From G963664585 sp963664585 (lineage in GTDB: Bacteria; Bacillota; Clostridia; Oscillospirales; Ruminococcaceae): a stretch of 64,000 nt of DNA. Of the stretch, positions 1-8,685 are shown in pieces (position 1 is the first letter of the stretch; each line of letters begins with the position of its first letter). The DNA lies in assembly GCA_963664585.2 (NCBI GenBank), contig CAXXEO010000017.1, forward strand, positions 1 to 64,000, written 5' to 3'. The notes under the pieces were generated by a model. That model saw only the letters and a list, made by a program, of their open reading frames with translations, had not been told where the DNA came from and did no database searches. Position numbers and translations under genes: made by a program.

Positions 1-376
1 TGACTGCCAGGGCAGCACCAAAGCGGTGCTCAATCCTCCGTATAGCTTGATAAAACAGCACCAGCACACCGCAGCTCCCCAACAGGGACAAGAGGCGCAC
101 CGAAAACACGCCGTAATTGAAGATTAAAAGAAATGGCATCTGCAAAAGATGAAACAAGCTTTTAACAGCGTGAGGATACCGGGGTTTGAGATCAAAAAAG
201 CTCTCCGTTACCGATAGTGAGCCCGCCTTCATCATATTGCGCGTCAGTCCCGCCAGCCAGCCTTCGTCAGAGTGAATAAACGGAAACCGGGTTAAAAACA
301 ACAAATTAACAACAAAAAAAGCAGCGATCAAAAAAAGCAGCAGGATATGCTCCCTGCGTGTGTCCGGTCTTTTCAT
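1..376 (-). CDS. Glycosyltransferase-39-like membrane protein, N-terminal part (runs off the window)
   Basis: An open frame on the minus strand starts at ATG 376, preceded by a GGGGAGAG ribosome site, and leaves the window without a stop. The 125 visible residues hold one strong membrane segment (about residues 11-29) followed by HSDEGWLAG. An acidic motif just after the first membrane helix is typical of PMT/ArnT-like GT-C glycosyltransferases. A second hydrophobic stretch lies at about 85-113. These enzymes transfer sugars from lipid-linked donors outside the membrane. The substrate cannot be guessed from this fragment, and other GT-C families are possible. Confidence 0.6.
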   Translation of the reverse strand, partial: MKRPDTRREHILLLFLIAAFFVVNLLFLTRFPFIHSDEGWLAGLTRNMMKAGSLSVTESFFDLKPRYPHAVKSLFHLLQMPFLLIFNYGVFSVRLLSLLGSCGVLVLFYQAIRRIEHRFGAALAV

Positions 377-551
377 CTAAGTCTCTCCCCTTGACTGGAG
401 TTTCAAAAAAGCTGATGTTTATCCCTTTTTTTGATTATATCAACCTTGTACGATAGTGATCTATGCCTCATATAAGACGGGAATCATAACCATAGCCGTA
501 TCGAACGAGTTTTAGCCTTCTTGCGCGGTAAAAACTGACTGCACTCCCCAA

Positions 552-657
552 TATAACCAATTAACTTAAAAAATGGCTATATATAAAACGCCATTTTCTT
601 TCCCCGCCGAAGGCGGGGAAAGAAATCACAAGCTTGTTTTCAAGTTAATCAACTATA
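552..657 (-). repeat. Dispersed MITE-like element, copy 1 (reverse orientation)
   Basis: About 106 bp bounded by imperfect inverted ends TATAACCAATTAACTT and, at the other end, the reverse complement of TATAGTTGATTAACTTG. The centre is the hairpin TTTCTTTCCCCGCC / GGCGGGGAAAGAAA. Terminal TATA suggests a TA target duplication, as in IS630/mariner-type elements. It lies between the divergent glycosyltransferase and rhodanese genes and encodes nothing. See the other copies at 8095, 9106, 10833, 33453, 35978, 37675, 38509 and 46223/47291. Confidence 0.85.
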
Positions 658-849
658 GGTGCAGCAGAGTTATCCAACAATCATATGTTATATAATGAAA
701 TGTTATATCGATTTTGCTGTCAAATCAAGTATAATCAAAGGTGAGCCTACAGGAGTCGGGTTTGAGGCATCCGGCATCTTTAGGCACCACGGGAACATCA
801 TACTATATACTTTTACACTTGACAAGAAAAAAGGAGGCAGTGTGCAGGA
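658..849 (+). other. Leader of the rhodanese gene, no convincing gene
   Basis: A 64-codon open frame starts here, directly after the repeat element, but it has no ribosome site of its own and an unconvincing composition, so I do not call it. The stretch 742-800 could fold around GGCATCCGGCATC. I could not match it to a riboswitch class I know. The AAAAAAGGAGGCAG site near 829-842 belongs to the following gene. Confidence 0.4.
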
Positions 850-1759
850 ATGATTGCCAAAAAATTAACGGTGTTTTTCGCTCTGGTGCTCGGTCTTGCC
901 GTTTTGACTGCATGTAATCCTTCTACCTACGCCGCAAACGATCAGAAGATCATTAGCGCCCGAAAACTAAATGAGTACATAGGCAAAGGAAACGTCGTGC
1001 TTGTAGACATGCAAAGCGCTGCCGATTATGCTGCGTCGCATGTTGAAGGCGCCGTCAACATCCGCAAGGATGAGCTAGTGATCAGTGTACCGGTGGACAA
1101 CATGCTCACAACTGGCAGCCGACTTGAAGAGTTACTAGGTGCGAACGGAATCAAAAATGACACTCTGATTGTCGCGTATGACAGCAATAAGATGGATGCG
1201 TCTCGTTTTTTCTGGACGATGCTGATGTACGGAAGCGAAAATGTGAAGGTTGTGGACGGAGGCATCGCGGCAATCCGCGCAGCGGGCGTAAAGCTAACCG
1301 ACAAGGCGACAACCATAACCCCCGCTGCCTATAAATCCGGCGGAAAAGCAAATCCAGTGGCTTGCCACACAGGGCGACGTGCTGGCTCAAGTCGAAAAGC
1401 CTGACTCAAATGTCATACTGCTGGACGTCCGTTCGGACGAAGAGTATCAGACAAAGGGAAAGATTCCCTCATCCGTTATGTGGAATTATCTTGACAATTT
1501 CTATGCCGACGGTACTTTCAAGGATACCCAGACGACACGGATCAACTATATTGAAAAAGGCATGAGGCCCGAAAAGCAGATCATTATCTATTGTCAGACC
1601 TCTATGCGCGCTTCTCCTGTCTTTTTGAGGCTGTATGACGCTGGCTACCGCAACATAAAAATATATGACGGTGCCTACCTTGAATGGTCGTCGAATCCGA
1701 ATAATCCCACTGAGATGCCCGCCGGTGCGGTCGCACCCAGTAATAAGGACGCTTCATAA
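850..1759 (+). CDS. Two-domain rhodanese (thiosulfate sulfurtransferase) lipoprotein, frameshifted
   Basis: The first part (850-1404) has a lipoprotein signal peptide ending in LAVLTAC and a first rhodanese domain. Its active loop has Asp where Cys would be (VAYDSNKMD), as in the structural first domain of SseA-type enzymes. The second part is open in another frame (to 1759) and carries a catalytic-type loop YCQTSMRAS. A one-base indel near 1350-1360 separates them: the alternative frame reads IQWLATQGDVLAQVEKP across the junction. Joined, the product is about 300 residues, the usual two-domain length. It would act outside the membrane, moving sulfane sulfur from thiosulfate or persulfides. 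The break is either a sequence error or a real mutation. Confidence 0.8.
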
Positions 1760-1808
1760 TGAAGCGCCTTATGATAAGAAAACAAATATCATTATAGGGG
1801 AGAAACAG

Positions 1809-2795
1809 ATGAAAAAGATTTTTGCTCTTGTTCTGTGCCTAGCAATGGTTTCTGCAGTCATTTCCGGATGCGGCGGCACGACGTCGTCGTCTGCACCGGC
1901 CGCTTCTTCGTCCAAACCCGCTTCCTCCTCCGCAGCCACTTCTTCGGCGGCGGCTTCCTCAACGGGCACCGTTGTAAGCGAGACCGTCAAGAAAGCTGCC
2001 ATGGCGTATTTTGAAACCTATGACTCTGCCAAGATCATGAAGTCCGCTACCGACTTTCTGAAGGCCGTCGGTGCCGGTGAGAAGATGTTTGTCATTGATG
2101 TGCGCCAGGCCGATGTCTATGCCAAGGGTCACATTAAGGGTGCTGTTAATCTGCCCTTCGGTAGTGCCATCGCAGAAAACCTCGCTCTTATCCCGAATGA
2201 CGTCCAGGTATATGTCTACTGCTATACCGGGCAGACTGCTTCTCAGGTTGTCGCTCTGCTTAACGTGGCCGGCATCAAAGCCGCCAATGTACAGAAGGGC
2301 TATGACAATGGCATCGCTTTGGAAGCTGGCTTTGAAAAGTACCTCAGTACTGAAGCCACCGCCATGCCCACCAAAAAATATGACGTCAACACCGATATCC
2401 AGAAGGCAATCACCAAATATTTTGAAGATGTGAAGGCTGCCACGGGCACCGCGTTTGCCAGCTTCAACTTCAAATCCGCCAGCCTGAAAGAAGCGCTGGA
2501 TGCCAAGGATACAAGCTACTATGTCTATAACATTCAAAAGGCCGAAGATTTCGCCAAGGGTCACATCGCGACCTCTGTGAACAATCCGTTTGCCGCAGGC
2601 ATGCAGAAAAAGTTCGCTGACCTGCCCGCCAACAAGACCATCATCGTGCAGTGCTACACTGGACAGACTGCCTCCCAGACAATGGCGATCCTTCGCTTGC
2701 TGGGCTACAAGGCCTATTCGCTACACGGCGGCATTGGCAGCGTAGAATCGAAGGCCGGCTGGCTCGGCGCGGGCTACTCCGTTGTCACTGACTAA
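1809..2795 (+). CDS. Tandem rhodanese-domain lipoprotein
   Basis: 328 residues from ATG 1809, preceded by AGGGGAGAAAC. An in-frame extension upstream to 1665 overlaps the previous gene and is rejected. Signal peptide with lipobox VISGC, then a Ser/Ala-rich linker (about 25-60), then two rhodanese domains (about 85-175 and 215-325). Both carry the same active loop CYTGQTAS, so both may be catalytic. It lies 49 bases after the other rhodanese lipoprotein and is probably co-transcribed. The pair suggests extracytoplasmic sulfane-sulfur handling; the acceptor is unknown. Confidence 0.85.
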   Translation: MKKIFALVLCLAMVSAVISGCGGTTSSSAPAASSSKPASSSAATSSAAASSTGTVVSETVKKAAMAYFETYDSAKIMKSATDFLKAVGAGEKMFVIDVRQADVYAKGHIKGAVNLPFGSAIAENLALIPNDVQVYVYCYTGQTASQVVALLNVAGIKAANVQKGYDNGIALEAGFEKYLSTEATAMPTKKYDVNTDIQKAITKYFEDVKAATGTAFASFNFKSASLKEALDAKDTSYYVYNIQKAEDFAKGHIATSVNNPFAAGMQKKFADLPANKTIIVQCYTGQTASQTMAILRLLGYKAYSLHGGIGSVESKAGWLGAGYSVVTD

Positions 2796-2827
2796 GTCTT
2801 TTCCTTTTTTTGCAACAGTGATATAAA

Positions 2828-2863
2828 CAGCTTGGCAGGCCGCAATTGCGGCCTGCCAAGCTG
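2828..2863. terminator. Strong hairpin after the rhodanese genes
   Basis: Perfect 17-bp stem with a 2-base centre, CAGCTTGGCAGGCCGCA paired with TGCGGCCTGCCAAGCTG, 33 bases after the stop. No long T-run follows, so it may act as terminator or 3' stabiliser. Confidence 0.7.
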
Positions 2864-2940
2864 CGTTTATTTCTTAGAGAATTTAGGTAGACGTAATAAA
2901 CAAAAATACAAAAAGGCGATTAAAATGTGGAATGAGCTTT

Positions 2941-2972
2941 GATGTCTCCCCTGCCGAAGGCGGGGAGACATC
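2941..2972. repeat. Free-standing GC-core hairpin A
   Basis: GATGTCTCCCCTGCC-GAA-GGCGGGGAGACATC, a near-perfect stem with the same core as the dispersed element but a different outer stem and no TATAG ends. It is one of four such hairpins (also 14307, 30909, 35836). Confidence 0.7.
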
Positions 2973-3045
2973 ATCTATTTTCCTACTCTTATTTGAAATT
3001 GCTATGCTATAAATAGTTCTATTGAAATAATTCCAAATTTAAATA

Positions 3046-3074
3046 TTGACATATGCTCAATACCGATTTACAAT
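3046..3074 (+). promoter_or_regulatory. Promoter/operator of the zinc operon (site A)
   Basis: TTGACA (3046-3051), 17-base spacer, TACAAT (3069-3074). The spacer begins TATGCTCAAT, so CATATGCTCA overlaps the -35 as in sites at 8316 and 10946. The start codon is about 50 bases downstream. Confidence 0.75.
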
Positions 3075-3128
3075 AGTTGATGCAAACGCATATTATTTGC
3101 AACAGCTATTAAGTAAAGGCGGATGAAA

Positions 3129-4028
3129 ATGATTATCAATAAATTCTTACGCACCATATTAGGCTTAACTCTTGCTTTTTGTTTTCTGTTTGTTACCGGT
3201 TGCGGCAGTAATGGAAAAGCAGCAAATACAAGCAAAGCGTCGAGCAATGCTATCGTTGATAAGCCGATTATTGCGGTGACCATTGTTCCAGAGCAGACCT
3301 TTGTCAAAGCGGTATGCGGAGATTTAGCTGAGGTTATAACCATGGTTCCACCCGGCAACAGTCCCGAGAACTTCGAGCCTACCCCGGTTGAAATGGAAAA
3401 ATTTAGTAAATCGTCTCTTTATTTTTCGATTGGCGTCCCTACTGAGAAAGCGAATATCTTGCCTAACGCTGGTAAAGTCAAGACAATTTCTCTTCAAAAC
3501 GAGGTTGCTTCTGCTTACCCAGATCGAAAGTTTGAATCAGGTGAAAGAGATCCACATATATGGCTTTCGCCAAAAAGAGTGAAGGCAATGATAAAAGCCA
3601 TCGCCCGAGAAATGTGCCAACTTAATAGTGCAAATAAGGATATATATAATAAAAATGCCGAGGCATATATCAAACAGCTTGATGAATTGGATATACAAAT
3701 ATCGTCTACTCTTAAAAATGTAAAGAGCAAGAAATTCATTGTATATCACCCCGCGTTTGGCTATCTTGCCGAAGATTATGGACTAACCATGTACGCGTTG
3801 GAAGAGGAAGGGAAAGAAGCTACGGCACAGCATTTGCAGAAAATGATTGACCTCGCTAAGGATGAAAACATCAAGGCCATCTTCTATCAAGAGGAAATCG
3901 ATAGCAGCCAGTCCGAGGCTTTTGCCGAAGAAATCAAAGGAAAAACAATACAGCTTGCGCCCTTAGCCGCTGATTATATTGGTAATCTCAAAAAAATGGC
4001 TGAAATGATGGCGGAGGTTATGCAGTGA
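3129..4028 (+). CDS. znuA: Zinc/manganese ABC transporter substrate-binding lipoprotein (ZnuA/TroA family)
   Basis: About 299 residues. Signal peptide with lipobox VTGC, then the cluster A-I binding-protein fold. Likely metal ligands are His in DPHIWLSP and His in VYHPAFGY, with acidic residues near FYQEEID. The first ligand position, usually PHxYEPTP, reads PENFEPTP here, so one His is replaced. The Cys would anchor it outside the membrane, delivering a divalent metal to the permease. ATG 3129 has the better spacing from AAAGG; ATG 3123 is the alternative. Zinc is inferred from the downstream Zur; manganese is not excluded. Confidence 0.85.
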   Translation: MIINKFLRTILGLTLAFCFLFVTGCGSNGKAANTSKASSNAIVDKPIIAVTIVPEQTFVKAVCGDLAEVITMVPPGNSPENFEPTPVEMEKFSKSSLYFSIGVPTEKANILPNAGKVKTISLQNEVASAYPDRKFESGERDPHIWLSPKRVKAMIKAIAREMCQLNSANKDIYNKNAEAYIKQLDELDIQISSTLKNVKSKKFIVYHPAFGYLAEDYGLTMYALEEEGKEATAQHLQKMIDLAKDENIKAIFYQEEIDSSQSEAFAEEIKGKTIQLAPLAADYIGNLKKMAEMMAEVMQ

Positions 4029-4813
4029 GCAAAATAGCGGTTCATATTGATAACCTGTCGGTATATTATGGACAGACACCTGCGATTGCGGATGTCTGTC
4101 TTGATGTAGCAGACGGTGAATATCTGGGAATTATAGGACCCAACGGCGGCGGAAAGTCAACGCTTCTCAAGGCCATTCTTGGGCTTGTCCCCATCTCTTC
4201 CGGCACTGTACAAATCTATGGAAACAACACCGCAAAAAACAGAGAATTAGTGGGATATGTCCCGCAGTTCGCCACATTGGACAAACGATTCCCTATTACT
4301 CTGTTCGAGGTCGTTTTAACAGGAAGGCTAAAACACGGCCTGTCCCCCTTTTTTAGATTTAACCAAGAAGATAAGGATATGGTACATGAACTCCTTGACA
4401 GGGTTGGAATCACAAGTCTTGCAAGCCGTCAAATTTCCGAGCTGTCTGGTGGAGAGTTTCAGAAGATGCTCATTGCAAGGGCGCTTACAGTAAACCCAAG
4501 GCTTTTGATTTTGGATGAACCGACTGCCAGTGTAGATGCAATCTCTCGTGATCAGATATATAATTTGCTTGCCCAGCTGAACCAAAACATGACCATTATT
4601 CTTGTCACACATGACCTGTTGGCCATTTCCTCACAGGTTCAGAAGCTGGCTTGTCTTAATGGTCATCTTGTCTATCACGGTGAACCGGAACTTACCCCCA
4701 ATATAGTAAACAGTCTTTACGGCTGTCCGGTTGATCTTATCGCTCACGGAGTGCCACACAGAGTGCTTAAAGAACACGCGGAGGACAAACAGAATGATAA
4801 AAGCGCTGTTTGA
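4025..4813 (+). CDS. znuC: Zinc ABC transporter ATP-binding protein
   Basis: 262 residues with Walker A GPNGGGKST, signature LSGGEFQK, Walker B LLILDEP and switch His in VTHD, all in normal order. It starts with GTG at 4025, overlapping the previous stop by four bases (GTGA), which implies translational coupling. It drives metal import through the permease encoded next. Confidence 0.92.
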   Translation: MSKIAVHIDNLSVYYGQTPAIADVCLDVADGEYLGIIGPNGGGKSTLLKAILGLVPISSGTVQIYGNNTAKNRELVGYVPQFATLDKRFPITLFEVVLTGRLKHGLSPFFRFNQEDKDMVHELLDRVGITSLASRQISELSGGEFQKMLIARALTVNPRLLILDEPTASVDAISRDQIYNLLAQLNQNMTIILVTHDLLAISSQVQKLACLNGHLVYHGEPELTPNIVNSLYGCPVDLIAHGVPHRVLKEHAEDKQNDKSAV

Positions 4814-5639
4814 ATATCAGTTTTTGCAGAATGCCTTCCTTGCAGGCATACTTGCAAGCATAGTATGCGGTATTATCGGAGTCATTATTGTTGAAAAAAA
4901 ACTGATCATGATGAGCGGTGGTATCGCACACACCTCGTATGGCGGGGTGGGTTTGGGATATCTTATGGGCTTCGAGCCGATTATCGGCGCTTTTTTGTTT
5001 TCCATATGCGCAGCACTGGGGATAGGATATATCAAAAGAAAAGGTGATGCGCGCTCCGATGTTGTCATCAGCCTGTTCTGGTCGCTGGGAATGGCGCTTG
5101 GCATCCTTTTTATTGCGCTCATGCCCGGATACCCTCCCGATTTAAGCTCGTATCTTTTCGGCAGTATTTTGTCGGTGACAAAGGCCGATCTTTATTTGAT
5201 GATCAGTTTGACATTCATTGTGACACTTGTGATTGTTGTTTTATATAACGACTGGAAAGCTTATCTTTTTGACGAGGAATTTGCATCAATCATCGGCATA
5301 AAAACCGCCATTCTAGAATATCTGCTTTTGGTTCTGATTGCAATGACAGTGGTCGTTTTAATTCGGGTGGTTGGAATCATCCTTGTTCTTGCTTTGCTCA
5401 CTGCCCCGGCTGCGACTGCGAGTATCCTGACCTCAAATTTAAAAAAGCGCATGATTTATTCCATTTTGCTTGGTAACATTTTTTGCATAACAGGTCTGTG
5501 GATTTCTTATGAGTTGAATATTGCTTCCGGAGCGGCTATAGTAATATTATCAGTAGTGTGCTATCTTCTATCCTATACGGGGTGCTCAATATGCCGGAAT
5601 TTGAAAAGGATTAAGATGACAACGGTGGAGAAACGATAA
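4794..5639 (+). CDS. znuB: Zinc ABC transporter permease
   Basis: 281 residues with about eight membrane segments, ABC-3 family. Typical motifs include GGIAHTSYGGVGLG near the N terminus and the C-terminal run VVGIILVLALLTAPAA. The start is ATG 4794 with GGAGGA 8 bases upstream, overlapping znuC by 20 bases. An upstream extension to 4731 is rejected. It forms the membrane channel of the importer. Confidence 0.92.
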   Translation: MIKALFEYQFLQNAFLAGILASIVCGIIGVIIVEKKLIMMSGGIAHTSYGGVGLGYLMGFEPIIGAFLFSICAALGIGYIKRKGDARSDVVISLFWSLGMALGILFIALMPGYPPDLSSYLFGSILSVTKADLYLMISLTFIVTLVIVVLYNDWKAYLFDEEFASIIGIKTAILEYLLLVLIAMTVVVLIRVVGIILVLALLTAPAATASILTSNLKKRMIYSILLGNIFCITGLWISYELNIASGAAIVILSVVCYLLSYTGCSICRNLKRIKMTTVEKR

Positions 5640-5659
5640 TAATGATTGTGGAGGTGATC

Positions 5660-6109
5660 ATGACGAAGAATATTGATTTCGGGGATGACTTAAAACGAAG
5701 CGGATTAAAAAACACAAAGCCCCGGACCGCCATACTTGATATTTTGGAGCAAAGCGATCAGCCGATTGGAGCTGAACAGATTTTTCTTGAACTGAGGCAA
5801 AAGGATATATCGGTTAATTTGTCAACTGTTTACAGAACTGTTGAGGTTTTAGCCGATAAAAATATAGTAACAAAGCTCAGCATTGCAGGAGACAACAGGG
5901 CGCTGTTCGAATATAATCGAATGGTGCACAGGCACTATTTAGTCTGTATAGAATGCAAAAAAATTCTGCCTGTCTACCGTTGCCCTCTCGAGACTTATGA
6001 GAAGCTTCTCGAAGAGGAAACGCATTTTGCAATTGTTGGGCACAAACTGGATATATACGGTTACTGTCCTGAATGTCAGGAGAGAATTCAACAGGGTGGG
6101 AAGACATAA
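5660..6109 (+). CDS. zur: Fur-family metalloregulator, Zur-like
   Basis: 149 residues. N-terminal winged helix (VNLSTVYRTVEVL recognition region), then HRHYLVCIECKK and GYCPECQ, the two CxxC pairs of a structural zinc site. The start ATG 5660 has GGAGGTG directly upstream; ATG 5642 lacks one. It sits inside the znu operon, so zinc-dependent autoregulation is the natural reading. PerR or Fur specificity cannot be fully excluded, because no clear Fur box is visible upstream of the operon. Confidence 0.82.
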   Translation: MTKNIDFGDDLKRSGLKNTKPRTAILDILEQSDQPIGAEQIFLELRQKDISVNLSTVYRTVEVLADKNIVTKLSIAGDNRALFEYNRMVHRHYLVCIECKKILPVYRCPLETYEKLLEEETHFAIVGHKLDIYGYCPECQERIQQGGKT

Positions 6110-7233
6110 TGCAGCAAAAGGAAACAGAAGAAAAAGAATTATTGAATCAAGATGAATTGGTTGCAAAGCAGCCTTATAAGAAAACAGACTATTCAACCAT
6201 TCTGGCTATAGGGCTTTGTTTCGTTACGGGTGGATATTTATTGTTTTCTGTGTTGCGATCCGTGGATCTGATTGACTTCTCGATGGTTCAAATCTTCAAT
6301 ACGATTTTTATCAGCATACTGATGCAGGCCTTTCCCTTTATGCTGATAGGCGTTCTTTTATCCTCCGCAATGCATGTTTTTATTTCGGATGAATTTATTA
6401 TAAAGGTTTTCCCGACAAAATACGGCCTTGGCTTTTTGACCGCAATGTTTGCCGGTCTTCTCTTCCCTGTCTGCGAATGCGCCATTGTCCCAGTTATGAC
6501 AAGGCTTGTAAAAAAAGGGGTGGCGTTGCCGATTGCGATCACTTTTATGCTTTCAGCGCCGATCATCAATCCCATTGTCATCATGTCTACCCTGTATGCT
6601 TTTCCCGGACAGCCTGAAATTGCGCTAATGAGGGTTTGCTTCGGTCTGCTGATTGCCTTAATAACAGGGTTGATTCTGTTTCTGTCAAATGGCAGACAGC
6701 CCGTTCTTTTAAATGATCGTGAAAGCCACGAATATGACAGCGATTGCGACTGTGGGGTTGAACACGATCATCATGAATGTTCATGTCACTTTCATAATGA
6801 AGAAGATCATTCAAAAAAAGGAACAGCGGCAAAGATGAAAACCTTATTTCTGCATGCAGGTGAGGAATTTTTCGGCGTGGGCAAATACCTTGTCCTAGGG
6901 GCATTTATGACGAGCCTGAATCAGACCCTGGTGCCAAGGGAAGCCTTTGTAAGTATGGGTTCGCAGAATGGATTTTCACTTTTCATTATGATGGCTGCGG
7001 CATTCCTGTTTTCCGCTTGCTCCACGTCGGACGCCTTTATTGCAAGAAGCTTTATGAACCGGTTTTCAACAGGAGCCATTATGGGCTTTTTGGTATTCGG
7101 GCCGATGATGGATGTAAAAAACATGCTCATGCTTTTTGCAAACTTTAAAAAAAGCTTTGTATTCAAGCTTTCCCTGCTTATTTTTATCCTCAATTTCGTG
7201 ATGCTGTACTTTTTTGCGTTCTTGCTATTTTAA
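6109..7233 (+). CDS. UPF0718 (YcgR/YraQ-type) permease with His/Cys-rich loop
   Basis: 374 residues with eight or more membrane segments. The characteristic motif FPVCECAIVPV and a matching SACSTSDAF in the second half mark the UPF0718/COG0701 family. A cytoplasmic or external loop around residues 215-245 is packed with His, Cys and Asp (DCDCGVEHDHHECSCHFH), a likely metal-binding segment. Stop and start overlap (TAATG) with the upstream Fur gene. In many Firmicutes this family pairs with a TIGR03943 protein inside zinc regulons; the transported species is not known to me. Confidence 0.85.
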   Translation: MQQKETEEKELLNQDELVAKQPYKKTDYSTILAIGLCFVTGGYLLFSVLRSVDLIDFSMVQIFNTIFISILMQAFPFMLIGVLLSSAMHVFISDEFIIKVFPTKYGLGFLTAMFAGLLFPVCECAIVPVMTRLVKKGVALPIAITFMLSAPIINPIVIMSTLYAFPGQPEIALMRVCFGLLIALITGLILFLSNGRQPVLLNDRESHEYDSDCDCGVEHDHHECSCHFHNEEDHSKKGTAAKMKTLFLHAGEEFFGVGKYLVLGAFMTSLNQTLVPREAFVSMGSQNGFSLFIMMAAAFLFSACSTSDAFIARSFMNRFSTGAIMGFLVFGPMMDVKNMLMLFANFKKSFVFKLSLLIFILNFVMLYFFAFLLF

Positions 7234-7245
7234 GGGAGATAAACG

Positions 7246-8091
7246 ATGAAAACAATAAATTTACGCTGCTTTAATATAAATACTGCCTTAAAAATCCTTT
7301 TGCTGCTTGGATTTTCATTTTTTTTTCTGCAGACCTTATTCACAGGGTCAGTAAGCCTATATGTGCACCCGAGAATTAACCCATATATGATTTTTGCATC
7401 TGCTGTAATGATTGCAATTGCGTTTCTGCTTCTCGGAGATCTGTTTAAACCACATGAAAAAAAAGCAAATTCGTGGCCTTTACTTTTTTTTATTATTCCT
7501 CTTATAATGGCCTATGCTTTACCCGCTCAGTCTTTTAACTCAAGCACAGGGACAGTGGGGGAAATTCAGCTTTCTGGTGGGGAAAGAACTTCTTCAAATA
7601 ATAAGGAATCCTCTAAGCAATCGGAGCTGACAAATAAATCTGCGGAAAGCGCAGCTGCTATTGCGGGTTCTGAGAATAAGGACATCGCCGCAAGCAAGGT
7701 TTTTGAGGAAGGGCTAACATTGCAAAACGGCGTTATTGTGATGGAAAACAGAAATTTTTACAATTGGATAAATGAAATATATACGGATATTGATAAGTAT
7801 GTGGGAACACCAATTGAAGTTATTGGATTTGTATTTAATGATAACGAAGCGTTTGGAGAAAATGAGTTTGTACCCGCAAGGCTGATGATGGTTTGTTGTG
7901 CAGCAGATATGGTCCCCGTTGGATTTCTGTGCCGATATGATAATGCATCAAAACTTGAAACAGATTCATGGGTTAAGGTAACCGGAACAATTGAAAAAAC
8001 AATGTTTGATGGTGAAACCATACCCTATATTAAAGCCAAAAGCATTGAAACATCCGATAAACCTGCTGAGGACTATGTATATCCCTACTAG
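7246..8091 (+). CDS. TIGR03943 (YcgQ-type) membrane protein
   Basis: 281 residues: two or three membrane helices (about 12-32, 42-62, 76-92), a Ser/Asn/Glu-rich linker (about 100-145) and a conserved extracytoplasmic domain with RLMMVCCAADMVP. This is the usual partner of UPF0718 permeases and follows it by 12 bases. It is the last gene of the zinc operon; a repeat element begins three bases after its stop. Biochemical role unknown. Confidence 0.85.
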   Translation: MKTINLRCFNINTALKILLLLGFSFFFLQTLFTGSVSLYVHPRINPYMIFASAVMIAIAFLLLGDLFKPHEKKANSWPLLFFIIPLIMAYALPAQSFNSSTGTVGEIQLSGGERTSSNNKESSKQSELTNKSAESAAAIAGSENKDIAASKVFEEGLTLQNGVIVMENRNFYNWINEIYTDIDKYVGTPIEVIGFVFNDNEAFGENEFVPARLMMVCCAADMVPVGFLCRYDNASKLETDSWVKVTGTIEKTMFDGETIPYIKAKSIETSDKPAEDYVYPY

Positions 8092-8094
8092 TTG

Positions 8095-8199
8095 TATAGT
8101 TGATTAACTTGAAAACAAACTTGTGATCTCTTCCCCGCCTTCGGCGGGGGAAGTAAATGACGTTTTAACTATAGCCAGTTTTTAGGTTAATTGGCTGTA
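8095..8199 (+). repeat. Dispersed MITE-like element, copy 2
   Basis: 105 bp from TATAGTTGATTAACTTG to TTAATTGGCTGTA with core CCCCGCC-TTC-GGCGGGGG. It starts immediately after the TIGR03943 gene, so it lies in the 3' region of that transcript. Confidence 0.88.
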
Positions 8200-8315
8200 A
8201 AACACATTTTCGACTGTTGCCAAGTAATCTGCCATATTTATATTTTTGATAAAAGAGGGCTTATGGCTCTTTTTTTCTTTTAGAGCAAAGTTTATTAAAA
8301 TTTTACATATTATTA

Positions 8316-8359
8316 TTGACATATGCTCATAATAGGATTATTATAATTATGGGCATATG
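8316..8359 (+). promoter_or_regulatory. Promoter/operator of the small-protein/dtxR operon (site B)
   Basis: TTGACA (8316-8321), 17-base spacer, TATTAT (8339-8344). CATATGCTCATAAT (8320-8333) and ATTATGGGCATATG (8346-8359) form an inverted repeat with 13 of 14 matching positions, flanking the -10. This is the most symmetric example of the shared operator. Confidence 0.75.
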
Positions 8360-8469
8360 ACAATAACGTCTTGAAAGATTGCAAATGCTGCTTAAAAAAA
8401 AGCCAATTCGTTATTGAAAAATGTCGTCGTGAAGCATTATGTTTATAAATTTTGAAAGGGGATTATATT

Positions 8470-8682
8470 ATGCCAGGAAAAGACGGAACAGGCCCGTTGG
8501 GAAATGGGAGCATCGTGGGAAGAGGAGCAAGCCAGGGAGGAAAACGACAAGCAGTGGGCGCAGGCCCGGTTGGATATTGCATCTGTCCGAAATGTAAAGA
8601 GAAAGTCATTCATACGGCTGGAGTCCCCTGCACTTCCGCAAAATGTCCCAAATGCGGCTCAATGATGACTAGAGGTTCGTAA
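8470..8682 (+). CDS. Small DUF5320-like protein with C-terminal zinc ribbon
   Basis: 70 residues from ATG 8470, with GAAAGGGG upstream; the in-frame ATG 8452 lacks a site. It begins MPGKDGTGPLGNGS, the signature of small proteins that accompany NifX/Mrp genes in anaerobes. A ribbon CPKC...CTSAKCPKCG follows in the C-terminal half. Function unproven; a metal or Fe-S chaperone role would be inference. Confidence 0.75.
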   Translation: MPGKDGTGPLGNGSIVGRGASQGGKRQAVGAGPVGYCICPKCKEKVIHTAGVPCTSAKCPKCGSMMTRGS

Positions 8683-8685
8683 ACA

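Noticed and set aside
742..800. Riboswitch before the rhodanese genes
   Set aside because: The GGCATCCGGCATC stretch did not match any riboswitch consensus I know, and no strong multi-stem fold is evident.
659..853. 64-codon frame before the first rhodanese gene
   Set aside because: No ribosome site, starts at the edge of a mobile repeat, and composition is not protein-like.
1665..1808. N-terminal extension of the tandem rhodanese gene
   Set aside because: It overlaps the previous gene out of frame; ATG 1809 has AGGGGAGAAAC and begins a clear lipoprotein signal peptide.
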